Origin: CAYZQH01 sp050300015
GTDB taxonomy: Bacteria; Pseudomonadota; Gammaproteobacteria; Pseudomonadales; Cellvibrionaceae
Reading direction: 5' to 3'
Length of the DNA stretch: 64,000 nucleotides
Assembly (NCBI GenBank): GCA_050300015.1
Contig: JBNKWZ010000024.1
Coordinates: forward strand, 248,001 to 312,000
A program made the position numbers and the translations under genes. How positions within the stretch are numbered: the first letter of the stretch is position 1; every line of letters starts with the position of its first letter. The notes beneath the pieces are model-generated. The model did not search any database, was not told the DNA's origin, and was given only the letters and a program-made list of their open reading frames with translations. Positions 17,101 through 25,661 of this stretch are shown here, in pieces.

Positions 17101-17394
17101 CTAAGCAGTGGCGCGTTGTAGCTCAGCGTGCATGGGGTTTTCAGCTTCGGATACCAGTTGGGCTTTTACTTCTATAGAAAGCTCATTCCAGTGGACATCC
17201 ATAAGCGCGCCTTCAAGGGCGTACAGCATTACCTTAGAGACCTGAATGCCGCGAGCTTTCACCTTTCGATAAGCTTCCACAGAGCCCATTTTTGCCAAGT
17301 CTTCGTAAGTGTTGACGCCAATGGCGTGTAAAATATTAACGGACGCCATACCCAAGTTCTTGAGTTCTAACAGTTCGCTGTGAGCAAGGTTCAT
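17101..17394 (-). CDS. TfoX/Sxy C-terminal-domain protein
   Basis: A 97-residue protein made only of the TfoX C-terminal domain. It shows the helix-hairpin-helix-like pattern ELKNLGMASVNILHAIGV, then TYEDLAKMGSVEAYRKVKA and LYALEGALMDVHW, where the family has a conserved LWAlegal...hW ending. TfoX proteins regulate natural competence, but C-domain-only forms are of unknown function. It shares an apparent transcription unit with the Rieske gene. Confidence 0.85.
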   Translation of the reverse strand: MNLAHSELLELKNLGMASVNILHAIGVNTYEDLAKMGSVEAYRKVKARGIQVSKVMLYALEGALMDVHWNELSIEVKAQLVSEAENPMHAELQRATA

Positions 17395-17632
17395 AGCAGT
17401 AATCCTTCATCTTTTATTATTATCAAACACGTACAGATGTACGGTGTGATGGTGCCAACAAAGCTGTTTGGCCAAGCGACGCAGCTCTAAGCAGAGTGCT
17501 TACATTAAATGTAGTCCATATCCTTGCCAGGTAAACCCCCAAATGGCAGTAGATGTGTAAAACTATGCATTTGGCAACACTTGATGCAAAAATACCAGTT
17601 CTCGCGACAATTATAAAGTACAAGTTCAAACT
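17395..17632. other. Intergenic region before the M15 peptidase
   Basis: No gene seen between the TfoX-C start and the candidate promoter at 17633. Confidence 0.5.
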
Positions 17633-17662
17633 TTGTTGGGTTTTACCTTCGGGTTTTATAAT
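17633..17662 (+). promoter_or_regulatory. Candidate sigma-70 promoter of the M15 peptidase gene
   Basis: TTGTTG (17633-17638) and TATAAT (17657-17662) are separated by 18 bases, 41 bases ahead of the ATG at 17704. The -10 box is consensus; the -35 is fair. Confidence 0.5.
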
Positions 17663-17703
17663 ACTGTTTGTGCCACAAAGAGGTGAAAAACTAATGCATT
17701 ATC

Positions 17704-18396
17704 ATGAGTTTTAGCGACGTGCTGACGCTGTCTCAACAGCAAGCGCTTGGCTTAAGTGCTGCGCACTTGTTGCCTTTTCAGCAAACCTTTGTACACCCTG
17801 GGGTGTTGGGGCCGCTCAATGCGTTGGAGGAAGCGGCAGCGCGTGAAGGGTTTAGGCTGGGTGCTGTCAGCGGGTATAGAAGTTTTGAGCGGCAACTGGC
17901 CATCTGGAATGCCAAAGCCCGTGGAACCAGGCCAGTGCTCGATGACATGGGTCAACCCCTTACGCTATCAGCACTCGATGAAGAGGCGGTGATGTGGGCC
18001 ATTTTAAGGTGGTCTGCCTTACCGGGCACTTCACGTCATCACTTTGGAACAGATGTTGATGTGGTGGACTTGTCGGCGGTGGCGGCCGACTATAGCATCC
18101 AGTTGACGGTGGCGGAAACGCAGCCCGGCGGGCCTTTTGCACCTTTCCACGAATGGTTAAGTGACTATTTGGCGCGTGCGCAATCGGGTTTCGTGCGGCC
18201 TTATCAGTTCGACTGCGGTGGTGTAGCACCTGAGCCTTGGCACTTGAGTTATCTACCTGTTGCCAAGCCATTACAAGAAAAAATCACATTTGAGGCGGTT
18301 TCAACCTTGATTCACAAAAGCGACATTGCTCTAAAGGCGGTCATTCTTGAGTTTCTTCCCGTCATCTTGAACCGTTATGTTCAGCTACCCCTCTAA
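17704..18396 (+). CDS. M15 family D-Ala-D-Ala carboxypeptidase-like metallopeptidase
   Basis: The 230 residues carry the VanY/LAS zinc-peptidase pattern: SGYRSFERQLAIWN, the zinc-binding SRHHFGTDVDVVD (H-x6-D), and EPWHLSY with the catalytic Glu and third zinc ligand. Such enzymes trim the terminal D-alanine of peptidoglycan peptides. I see no signal peptide, so either it acts on cytoplasmic precursors or turnover products, or export is by another route. It is followed 23 bases later by a HAD phosphatase. Confidence 0.88.
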   Translation: MSFSDVLTLSQQQALGLSAAHLLPFQQTFVHPGVLGPLNALEEAAAREGFRLGAVSGYRSFERQLAIWNAKARGTRPVLDDMGQPLTLSALDEEAVMWAILRWSALPGTSRHHFGTDVDVVDLSAVAADYSIQLTVAETQPGGPFAPFHEWLSDYLARAQSGFVRPYQFDCGGVAPEPWHLSYLPVAKPLQEKITFEAVSTLIHKSDIALKAVILEFLPVILNRYVQLPL

Positions 18397-18419
18397 ATTA
18401 ACAGGTTTTAAGGTGCACT

Positions 18420-19067
18420 ATGCTCGTCATATTTGATTGTGATGGTGTTTTAGTGGACAGCGAACGCTTGGCCGCTGAGGCTTTTTCCCTGGCGTTAAAA
18501 TCCGTTGGGATAACCATGTCCAGTGACGATTGTTTGAATATCTTTCGTGGGCATACCCTTGAAACGTGTTTTACTCTGGTAGAAAAAACACACAAATTGC
18601 CCCACGATTTTGCGGACCAATTGTTGGCGATTGAACAGCAACTGTTTGCCGCGCGGCTTCGAGCCGTTCCAGGTGTGATAGAGGTTATTCGAGCGCTGGT
18701 ACGTCAAAAAGTCCCTTGCTGTGTGGCCAGTAATGGCAAGCGTCACAAGGTTGAGCATTCTTTGGCTCTGACGGGGTTGGCGTCATTTTTTGGTGATAAC
18801 ATTTTTTCGGCTGAGCAGGTTAAGAGCGGCAAGCCTGCACCAGATGTATTTTTATTGGCTGCAAAGGTGATGGGTGTGGAGACGAGCCGGTGCTGGGTGG
18901 TCGAGGACTCTTCGATTGGCATTACAGCCGGTCGAGCGGCTGGAATGTCGGTGGTAGCCTACGCGCCAAATGGCATGGTGGAGGCCCACGCAGGTGTTCA
19001 TGTGATCACTCAAATGAGGAGCCTACCACAATGTCTTGGTCTTCAACCTGAGTCACCTGAGGTTTAG
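18420..19067 (+). CDS. HAD-superfamily hydrolase (phosphoglycolate phosphatase-like)
   Basis: 215 residues with all four HAD motifs: FDCDGVLVDSE (nucleophile Asp), the serine/threonine motif in CCVASNGK, a Lys in SGKPAPDVF, and WVVEDSSIGITAGRAAG (metal-binding acidic pair). The subfamily I cap makes it a small sugar-phosphate or nucleotide phosphatase. It follows the M15 gene closely and is probably co-transcribed. Its substrate cannot be inferred. Confidence 0.88.
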   Translation: MLVIFDCDGVLVDSERLAAEAFSLALKSVGITMSSDDCLNIFRGHTLETCFTLVEKTHKLPHDFADQLLAIEQQLFAARLRAVPGVIEVIRALVRQKVPCCVASNGKRHKVEHSLALTGLASFFGDNIFSAEQVKSGKPAPDVFLLAAKVMGVETSRCWVVEDSSIGITAGRAAGMSVVAYAPNGMVEAHAGVHVITQMRSLPQCLGLQPESPEV

Positions 19068-19104
19068 CGGTCACATCTAAAAGGTTAGAGGTTTGGTGCT
19101 TCAG

Positions 19105-19398
19105 TTAACCGACATCGGAGATATCATCGTCATGCTGGGTATCTTCAATTTCTGCGTTTTCTTGCAACCAGAGATACACCGCCTCCCGGCTTTCCAGCAT
19201 GGATTGGTAGGTTTTTAAAACGGAGGAATTTGGGGTTTGCAGTTTTTTGATCCGTTCTATACGGTCTTGTAAAAAATGAATATCTTCCTTTACCTTAAGC
19301 GCAATGGCTTGGCAATTGGTTGTATTGTTGTAAGAGCCTCGAGGCATGATACGCTCGATGCTTTGTGCGATGTGTTCGTCAGGCAGTTTCGTTGTCAT
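19105..19398 (-). CDS. Conserved-looking small hypothetical protein
   Basis: A 97-residue protein that I do not recognise. The middle is a predicted long helix with heptad-like spacing (IALKVKEDIHFLQDRIERIK, then SVLKTYQSMLESREAVYLWL). The C-terminus is very acidic (DTQHDDDISD). There is no signal or membrane segment. The composition looks like a real soluble helical protein. It faces the HAD gene convergently. Confidence 0.55.
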   Translation of the reverse strand: MTTKLPDEHIAQSIERIMPRGSYNNTTNCQAIALKVKEDIHFLQDRIERIKKLQTPNSSVLKTYQSMLESREAVYLWLQENAEIEDTQHDDDISDVG

Positions 19399-19857
19399 AG
19401 ACTGTGTTCCTTTACAGGCCGAAATCTGAGCGGTTACTTACTAGTATGGCTCTCGATAACCTCTACGGCCAGTGATACGGCATTGCCGAACACAGCAAAA
19501 GATCGGCTTTGAATCCAAGCTTAGTTCAAATTCATATAAATTCTAATCGTTTTGATAAAAAGTTGATCTTTTTGGGGGGGAAGGCCCTGGCGTCAATAAC
19601 GGGAATGGAGGCATCGAGTGTATTTAAAATCTAATAAAAACAGGAGTATACCGTTGTATTGTAAGGTACATGCTAGGCTATATAACCTCATCGTGTAAGC
19701 GTTGAACGCGTTAAGTCATATACAAAAACTCGCGGGTTTTGATCTTTTTTTAATGAATAAACATTCTGGTCACAAGGAACGCATTTAGCGCTACTTTTGT
19801 GCAAAAGTGGCCGTAATGAATTTGAAGTGTTTAAATTAGAGTATCGAGTAAGCCGCT
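19399..19857. other. Long intergenic region, no gene seen
   Basis: AT-rich sequence with a G-run (19574-19580) and no convincing frame, tRNA or terminator. A dispersed repeat copy follows at 19858. Confidence 0.5.
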
Positions 19858-19980
19858 ATTAACCCAGCAAGAATGATTGTCGGGTAAATGTCTGGGGAAC
19901 GGATACCCCATCATTGGCTGAGAAGTCAATGAAAACCCTTAAAATACAAGATTATTTACACGTCAGCGCCAGTATTTTTT
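19858..19980 (-). repeat. Inverted copy of the hairpin-rich intergenic repeat
   Basis: Read on the minus strand, the right part gives AAAATACTGGCG and CTTGTATTTTAAGGG, closely matching the 13808 unit. At the left end AACCCAGCA pairs with TTGTCGGGT, the terminal hairpin of the family. It sits directly upstream of the 20019 gene and could affect its leader. Confidence 0.65.
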
Positions 19981-20018
19981 GCGATACGTAATGGTGCTTT
20001 GAAAATTGGGTAAGCCGT

Positions 20019-20771
20019 ATGAGCGATGAACGATTCGATTTAGTTTTCAAGGGAGAGCTGGCACGTGGTGCCGAGCTCCAACAGGCCAAACAAAACCTAA
20101 AAGCTTTGTTTCGCATCACCGACGAACAGGTGGAAAGCCTGTTCAGTGGCAAACCGATTACCCTAAAAAAGGGCGTAGATGCTGCAGCTGCCAATACTTA
20201 CCGGGTGGCCATGAAAAAGGCTGGTGCGTTGGTTAACGTGGTTGCAAGCGCGGCTCCCTCCAAGACACAAACGTCAAAGCCTGCGTCCTCCACCGAGGCC
20301 GCAGCCCCAGCACGTACACCTTCTGCAGGCGTTTCGGCTGCTTCTGAGGGAGATGCGGTGCAAACGGCTTTGGGCGCTCAACCGGATAAACCGCATGAAC
20401 CACGTAAGCCCATAGCGTCGCCAGATTTTGGTGTGGCAGAGCTAGGGACTGATTTGGTGAGTGAGGCTGAAATTTCTCGACCTCAACCCGTGGTTGTGGA
20501 CGTTTCTCATATTAGCGTTGCGGAGCAATCTGGACACTTAGTGAGCGAAGACGAGTTGATGCGATTGCCTGTGCTAGAGATTGATGTCCCCGAGATCGAT
20601 GTCGCACCCGCGGGCAGCGATGTTTTAAAGCCGGAGGAGCGCCCCGAGGCTATTGTCGCGAATGTGGATACTTCGGCTTACAGTGTGGCTGAAGCTGGTG
20701 AACGCTTGAGTGCTCCAAAAGCACCAGCACCAAAAGCCCCCAACGTAGACCATATTAAATTGGCAGATTAG
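20019..20771 (+). CDS. Hypothetical protein with N-terminal domain and degenerate SVAE repeats
   Basis: 250 residues. Residues 1-75 look like a folded domain (RFDLVFKGELARGAELQQAK, LFSGKPITLKKGVDAAAA), a pattern I associate with conserved proteins of unknown function in marine gammaproteobacteria. An Ala/Pro/Ser-rich linker follows. Then come four degenerate repeats of about 15 residues: FGVAELGTDLVSEAE, ISVAEQSGHLVSEDE, IDVAPAGSDVLKPEE and YSVAEAGERLSAPKA. There is no signal peptide or membrane segment. The repeats look like short linear motifs on a disordered tail. No function is known to me. Confidence 0.7.
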   Translation: MSDERFDLVFKGELARGAELQQAKQNLKALFRITDEQVESLFSGKPITLKKGVDAAAANTYRVAMKKAGALVNVVASAAPSKTQTSKPASSTEAAAPARTPSAGVSAASEGDAVQTALGAQPDKPHEPRKPIASPDFGVAELGTDLVSEAEISRPQPVVVDVSHISVAEQSGHLVSEDELMRLPVLEIDVPEIDVAPAGSDVLKPEERPEAIVANVDTSAYSVAEAGERLSAPKAPAPKAPNVDHIKLAD

Positions 20772-20820
20772 CGAAATAGTACATTGGCAACTTGCCATTG
20801 AACCACAGCGTACATTGCCA

Positions 20821-20844
20821 TAAAAAAGCCCGCATAAGCGGGCT
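20821..20844 (-). terminator. Intrinsic terminator of ppa
   Basis: AGCCCGC-ATAA-GCGGGCT is a 7-bp perfect stem. On the minus strand it is followed by a run of six T, so it terminates ppa. It may also serve the convergent 20019 gene weakly. Confidence 0.8.
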
Positions 20845-20880
20845 ATCATTTCTGAGTTATTGCAGCGCAATCCTGGGTTA

Positions 20881-21408
20881 TTAATCTTCGCAAGCAGCGA
20901 TGGCGTCTACTATTTCTTGCTTGGCCACTTCCGGCCCTTCCCAGCCTTCCACTTTTACCCATTTGCCGGGCTCTAAATCCTTATAGTGCTCAAAGAAGTG
21001 CGCGATCTGCTGAATCTGGATGTCTGGCACGTCTTGATATGACTTAACGTTGTCATAGATGGGTGTGGTTTTTGTGATGGGTACGGCTAACAGTTTGGCA
21101 TCTTCTCCCGATTCGTCAGACATCTTTAACACGCCAATTGGACGGCATTTAACGACGCAGCCCGCTTGAAGTGGCATGGGCATCAGTACCAACACGTCAA
21201 TGGGGTCGCCATCGCCGCACAGAGTATTGGGGATGTAGCCGTAGTTGCAGGGGTAGCGCATGGCTGTACCTAAAATACGGTCTACAAACAGTGCACCCGT
21301 GTCTTTGTCGATCTCATATTTGATTGGGTCGCCACCTTGCGGGATTTCAATAATCACGTTGACTTCTTCAGGTGGGTTTTTACCCGTTGGAATGACTTTC
21401 AGGCTCAT
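20881..21408 (-). CDS. ppa: Inorganic pyrophosphatase (family I)
   Basis: Hydrolyses pyrophosphate to phosphate and pulls biosynthetic reactions forward. 175 residues, the usual bacterial length. Motifs: YEIDKDTGALFVDR, YPCNYGYIPNT, and GDGDPIDVLVL, which supplies the metal-binding aspartates. The C-terminal KWVKVEGWEGPEVAK matches the active-site Lys/Tyr region. A single-gene unit with its own terminator. Confidence 0.97.
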   Translation of the reverse strand: MSLKVIPTGKNPPEEVNVIIEIPQGGDPIKYEIDKDTGALFVDRILGTAMRYPCNYGYIPNTLCGDGDPIDVLVLMPMPLQAGCVVKCRPIGVLKMSDESGEDAKLLAVPITKTTPIYDNVKSYQDVPDIQIQQIAHFFEHYKDLEPGKWVKVEGWEGPEVAKQEIVDAIAACED

Positions 21409-21536
21409 GAAAGGGGTCCTGTTGTGTTTGAGGAGTTTGGGGCGCGCATTTTAGCAACAGCGGCGGCCACATACAATTTGTAACCTTTGGTCTGATCAGT
21501 TGTCCAAGTCAAACAGGTTTTACATGGGGTTAAAAC

Positions 21537-22190
21537 ATGAGATATGGATGGGGTCAGTTACGCTTTCTCGGTCTGATGGGGTCTGTGTTATTGGTTTTGG
21601 CCTGGCCTGCGGCTGCCACGCCAAAGCCGAAGCCTCCCACTGGGGAGGCACCTATTAACCAGCAGGTGGCGATTTTTGCAGGGGGGTGTTTTTGGTGTAT
21701 GGAGCAACCCTTCGATGTGCTCAAGGGCGTTTTGAGGACAACCTCGGGCTATACGGGTGGTCATGTTGCAAACCCCAGTTACAAACAAGTCAGTGCTGGG
21801 TCAACGGGGCACTATGAAGCGGTGAAAATTGAGTTTGACGCCAATCTCATCAGCTATGAAAGGCTGCTGGCAGCCTTTTGGAGAAACATCGATCCTTTTG
21901 ACGATAAAGGCCAATTTTGCGACAAGGGCGAGCAGTATCGAAGTGCTATTTTTTATGTGGCAGAGGCGCAAAAACTTGCTGCGCAAAAGAGTTTAAACCA
22001 ATTGATCAACAGCCGCTTGGTACCCGAGCCTGTGGCCACGGCTATCTTGCCTGCTCAAACCTTTTACGAAGCAGAAGACTACCATCAGAATTATTACAAA
22101 AAGAACCCAGAGCGCTATGGATCTTACCGTGTGGGGTGTCGGAGAGATGCTAAGCTCGATGCATTGTGGGGGCAAGGCGAGGCCCATTAA
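21537..22190 (+). CDS. msrA: Peptide-methionine (S)-S-oxide reductase, exported form
   Basis: Repairs oxidised methionine in proteins. GGCFWCMEQPFD contains the catalytic Cys, followed by SGYTGGHVANPSY and DPFDDKGQFCDKGEQYRS. The N-terminus is a signal peptide or membrane anchor (FLGLMGSVLLVLAWPAAA, ending near residue 27), so the enzyme is likely periplasmic, unlike the cytoplasmic E. coli MsrA. A resolving Cys is visible near the C-terminus (RVGCRRD). It lies 62 bases upstream of mpl. Confidence 0.93.
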   Translation: MRYGWGQLRFLGLMGSVLLVLAWPAAATPKPKPPTGEAPINQQVAIFAGGCFWCMEQPFDVLKGVLRTTSGYTGGHVANPSYKQVSAGSTGHYEAVKIEFDANLISYERLLAAFWRNIDPFDDKGQFCDKGEQYRSAIFYVAEAQKLAAQKSLNQLINSRLVPEPVATAILPAQTFYEAEDYHQNYYKKNPERYGSYRVGCRRDAKLDALWGQGEAH

Positions 22191-22252
22191 GCGCTGTTTA
22201 ATATGGGGTGGGTGCATGGTAAGCTCCTTGTCAAATAATAAGGAGCCGAAAC

Positions 22253-23608
22253 ATGCAGCACATCCACATCTTGGGTATTTGCGGCACTTTTATGGGCAGC
22301 CTCGCACAACTGGCCAAAGCCAAGGGGTACCACGTTACGGGGGCAGACCAATGGGTGTATCCCCCCATGAGCACTCAGTTAGAAGCTGCGGGTATCGAAT
22401 TAATCGAAGGTTATGATGAGTCTCAACTAGAGCTAAACCCCGACTGTTTCGTAGTGGGGAATGTGATATCTCGCGGTAACCCTCTTATGGAGGCAATCTT
22501 AAATCGCGGGCTCGCTTACACCTCTGGTCCCGCTTGGCTGGCAGACCACATTACCCATGATCGATGGGTAATGGCCGTCAGCGGCACCCACGGCAAAACT
22601 ACCACTAGCAGCATGCTGGCATGGATTCTAGAGTACTCGGGTTATGACCCAGGCTACCTAATTGGAGGCGTGCCCCAAAATTTTGGGGTTTCGGCGCGAC
22701 TGGGCAGCTCCGGTTTTTTTGTGATTGAAGCCGATGAATACGATTGTGCCTTTTTTGATAAGCGCTCTAAATTTGTCCATTACCGTCCTCGCACCTTGGT
22801 GATCAATAATCTTGAATACGATCACGCGGATATTTTCCCCGATATTGAAGCCATACAAACACAGTTTCATCATTTGATTCGCACCGTGCCCTCGGACGGA
22901 ATGATTGTGTACCCAGAAGGGCAGGCCGCCATCAACGCCGTGATTCAAAGAGGTTGTTGGAGTGAGACACAAACCCTTGGCGGATATCAATGGAGAGCGG
23001 ACTGGGATGACGCTGCAACCCACATCCGCGTTCTGATGAATGACGAACAGGTGGGTGAAATCTATTGGCAACTGTTGGGGCAACATAATGTCGACAACGC
23101 TCTAGCGGCCGTGGTTGCCGCGCGTCATGTGGGTGTGGAGCCGCACACCAGTTGTGAGGCCTTAAGCCAATTTCAAAGTGTTAAACGGCGCATGGAGCTG
23201 GTGGCAGAGGTGGGGAGTATCAAGGTTTTTGATGATTTTGCACATCACCCCACGGCGATACAAACCACATTAGAGGGCGTACGTCGGCAGTTTGAAAATA
23301 AGAAAATAACCGCGGTGATAGAGCCTCGCTCCAATACCATGAAGCTTGGTATTCACAAGGACGCCTTGGCGGCTTCTTGTGATGCGGCAAACCACGTGTT
23401 TTGGTTGCAGCCGGATGAGGTTGATTGGCGAGTACACCAAGGGGATCATGCGCAAACCGTCCATCATGTCTGTTTTAATGTTTCGGATTTGGCGGCGAAG
23501 GTGGTTGCACAAGCCGAGCCGGGTGAGCAAATTGTGATAATGAGTAATGGCGCTTTTGGTGGGATTCACCAATTAATTGCGGAAGGGTTGAAAGAAAAAT
23601 ATGCCTAA
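22253..23608 (+). CDS. mpl: UDP-MurNAc:L-Ala-gamma-D-Glu-meso-DAP ligase (murein recycling)
   Basis: Joins recycled murein tripeptide to UDP-MurNAc, re-entering peptidoglycan synthesis. The 451 residues have the Mur ligase fold: N-terminal HILGICGTFMGSLAQLAK, the P-loop SGTHGKTTTSSML, the central DEYDCAFFDKR and NLEYDHADIF motifs, and the C-terminal FDDFAHHPTAI. The length agrees with Mpl. Its stop overlaps ubiX by eight bases, so the two are coupled. The neighbouring M15 peptidase and MsrA do not form an operon with it. Confidence 0.95.
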   Translation: MQHIHILGICGTFMGSLAQLAKAKGYHVTGADQWVYPPMSTQLEAAGIELIEGYDESQLELNPDCFVVGNVISRGNPLMEAILNRGLAYTSGPAWLADHITHDRWVMAVSGTHGKTTTSSMLAWILEYSGYDPGYLIGGVPQNFGVSARLGSSGFFVIEADEYDCAFFDKRSKFVHYRPRTLVINNLEYDHADIFPDIEAIQTQFHHLIRTVPSDGMIVYPEGQAAINAVIQRGCWSETQTLGGYQWRADWDDAATHIRVLMNDEQVGEIYWQLLGQHNVDNALAAVVAARHVGVEPHTSCEALSQFQSVKRRMELVAEVGSIKVFDDFAHHPTAIQTTLEGVRRQFENKKITAVIEPRSNTMKLGIHKDALAASCDAANHVFWLQPDEVDWRVHQGDHAQTVHHVCFNVSDLAAKVVAQAEPGEQIVIMSNGAFGGIHQLIAEGLKEKYA

Positions 23609-24209
23609 AACGATTACATTGGCTTTAACTGGCGCGAGCGGTGCGCAATATGGACTGCGACTGCTGGAGCAACTCATTCAAGCCGGTTGTACCATTTACT
23701 TGTTGTTGTCACGTGCGGCTGAGGTGGTCATCAAAACCGAAACTCAGTACGCGCTACCCGACCGGTTCGAGCAGCAGCAAGCTTGGTTTGAGGCCACCTT
23801 CCAATCTAAGCCTGGGCAGCTTACCCTGTTTGCAAAAGACGATTGGTTTTCTCCTGTGGCGTCAGGTTCCAGCGATGTGGATGCGATGGTGGTTTGCCCA
23901 ACCAGTGGTGGCACCTTGTCGGCATTGGCACATGGCGCCAGCAGAAACCTAATCGAACGTGCGGGTGATGTGGTGCTCAAAGAGCGGAAAAAACTGATTT
24001 TGGTACCGAGAGAGGCACCGCTGTCACAAATACATTTAGAGAATATGCTGCGCTTGACACAAATGGGCGCCATTGTGTGCCCTGCGAGCCCAGGATTCTA
24101 TTATGGACCGAAAACCATTGACGACATCATTGATTTTATGGTGGCGAGAATTTTAGACCAGTTGACTATCAAGCACGATTTGATTCCAAGGTGGGGCTCT
24201 GAGGTATAG
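23601..24209 (+). CDS. ubiX: Flavin prenyltransferase UbiX
   Basis: Makes prenylated FMN, the cofactor of the UbiD decarboxylase in ubiquinone synthesis. 202 residues with the N-terminal FMN-binding LTGASGAQYGLRLLEQL, SGGTLSALAHGASRNLIERA, LILVPREAPLSQIHLENML and CPASPGFYYGPKTIDDIIDF, all signature segments. It overlaps mpl by eight bases, a pairing found in many gammaproteobacteria. Confidence 0.96.
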   Translation: MPKTITLALTGASGAQYGLRLLEQLIQAGCTIYLLLSRAAEVVIKTETQYALPDRFEQQQAWFEATFQSKPGQLTLFAKDDWFSPVASGSSDVDAMVVCPTSGGTLSALAHGASRNLIERAGDVVLKERKKLILVPREAPLSQIHLENMLRLTQMGAIVCPASPGFYYGPKTIDDIIDFMVARILDQLTIKHDLIPRWGSEV

Positions 24210-24333
24210 TGGGGCGTGCGAAATAAATGGAAAGGTTAGCGCTTGAGGTAAGCCATTGCTGTGGCCGCTCCAGCTTTACTTACACCGATCAGCGCGTTTA
24301 AAGCGCGCTAATTTATGGTGTATAAAGCGCCCG

Positions 24334-24948
24334 CTAATTTAAAAAGAGGTAAGCCCCCAAAAGGCCCACGGCAACAATTAAAGCGCCAGCAATAATATAC
24401 AAGGGCAACGCGCTGCTTTTATCTTCTGCCGCTGAGGAGGCTGGGCGGTTGCCTTCGGAGGTGGGTTTGGTCACCCATTGCTTTTTAGAATCCCCTTGAG
24501 GTTTCACTGGCGCACCAGGTTGGTCGAGTCTGGACCTTAGCTTGGTGGCGTTTACATCCGCTTCAGAGAATTCATCTGCCGTTTGCGCAAGCTCGGGGCC
24601 TGTTACCGTGAAGTTATAAACGTCTAACCGCAATTTGTCGCCGGGCTTAATGACACCCTCGGTGACGCGAACCTCGTTGATAAAAGTACCGTTGACCGAA
24701 CCTAAGTCTTTCACATAAATATGAGACTCCTCAATTCGCAGCTCTACGTGCTCTCGAGAAAGGTGGGTGCCAGGGAATATTATATCGCAATGATTCCCTC
24801 GACCGACTTTTACCACGTTGGTTTGGTGCTTTGAGAGTACCGGAAATTCCTGCCCCGACAACCAACTTGAACACGCCACAAGCGTCCATTCTGCCGCTTT
24901 CGTGGGTGTCGATTGTTGCTCATGTTCTATGGGTGAGGTAACAGTCAT
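24334..24948 (-). CDS. FHA-domain protein with C-terminal membrane anchor
   Basis: 204 residues. The FHA domain is at about residues 45-115: VVKVGRGNHCDIIFPGTHLS holds the Gly-Arg of the phosphothreonine pocket, and SREHVEL and GSVNGTFIN follow. A charged linker of about 60 residues and one C-terminal transmembrane helix (YIIAGALIVAVGLLGAYLFL) complete it, so the domain probably faces the cytoplasm. Such proteins read Ser/Thr phosphorylation or join type VI or division complexes. No kinase or T6SS gene is near. Confidence 0.87.
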   Translation of the reverse strand: MTVTSPIEHEQQSTPTKAAEWTLVACSSWLSGQEFPVLSKHQTNVVKVGRGNHCDIIFPGTHLSREHVELRIEESHIYVKDLGSVNGTFINEVRVTEGVIKPGDKLRLDVYNFTVTGPELAQTADEFSEADVNATKLRSRLDQPGAPVKPQGDSKKQWVTKPTSEGNRPASSAAEDKSSALPLYIIAGALIVAVGLLGAYLFLN

Positions 24949-25373
24949 GGTAGGCTCCTCTGTTACCGCCTACTCGCGGTGTATTGGTTTGAGTAATGAC
25001 ATAAATCTTGTCGCTAGCGCTACTTGCCACTGATGCTAATAGGCGCTGTGCTTTGTTCCACAACTTTATATCGCATTATAGACGACTACTAAGCGCATTC
25101 GCGATAGCCGGCCTTCACCGCACTTTGCGGGTTCCGGGCCTGGCGGGCAGAACAAAATTTAGACGCCTAACGCTTGCCAGTCCCCTGTAACCGGTTTAGG
25201 GCAAGCATACACACTCTGCGAAAGCCTGTGAATGCATTTTGATTAAAAAAGACACAAATCCCCTCTTGTTCCGACTGGCTGCGTCCGAAAGGCATCCCAA
25301 CAAGGACGCAAAACGCGCTGGCGCCAAACGTCAGGAACTCATGTAAACTGCGCACCGAATTTGGGGGTGATCA
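24949..25373. other. Intergenic region between FHA and SelW-like genes
   Basis: About 425 bases. The frames at 24818-25033, 25008-25190 and 25167-25355 show no protein pattern, and I see no other feature. The divergent promoters must lie here. Confidence 0.5.
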
Positions 25374-25659
25374 TGCAAAAAGCACGGGTGGTGATTCATT
25401 ACTGTACGTTGTGTCAGTGGCAGCTACGAGCGGTGTGCTTGGCGCAAGAATTAGTCAGTCATTCACTGACAGCCTTTTTGGAGTGGCGCTTAGGCCGGGC
25501 GAGGGCGGGGTATTTGAAGTGTGGGTGAATGAAACGCGCATTTGGTGTCGAACAGCCGACGGTGGCTTTCCCGACGCCAAAACACTTAAACAAAAATTTT
25601 ATGCAGTGGCATGCCCCGATACACCACTGCCTAACCACTTACGTCAAAAGGAACCCTAA
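25374..25659 (+). pseudogene. SelT/SelW/Rdx-family thioredoxin-like protein, one frameshift
   Basis: From ATG 25374 the frame reads VVIHYCTLCQWQLRAVCLAQ with the redox C-x-x-C at residues 11 and 14. It then shifts near 25461-25465. In the next frame FTDSLFGVALRPGEGGVFEV, RIWCRTADGGFPDAKTLKQK and the stop at 25659 follow. One missing T (CATTCA for CATTTCA) would join them into a normal protein of about 95 residues. The family often has selenocysteine at the second Cys; here it is Cys. Either the gene is newly broken or the read has an error. The stop is two bases before the MMPL gene, suggesting co-translation when intact. Confidence 0.75.
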
Positions 25660-25661
25660 TC

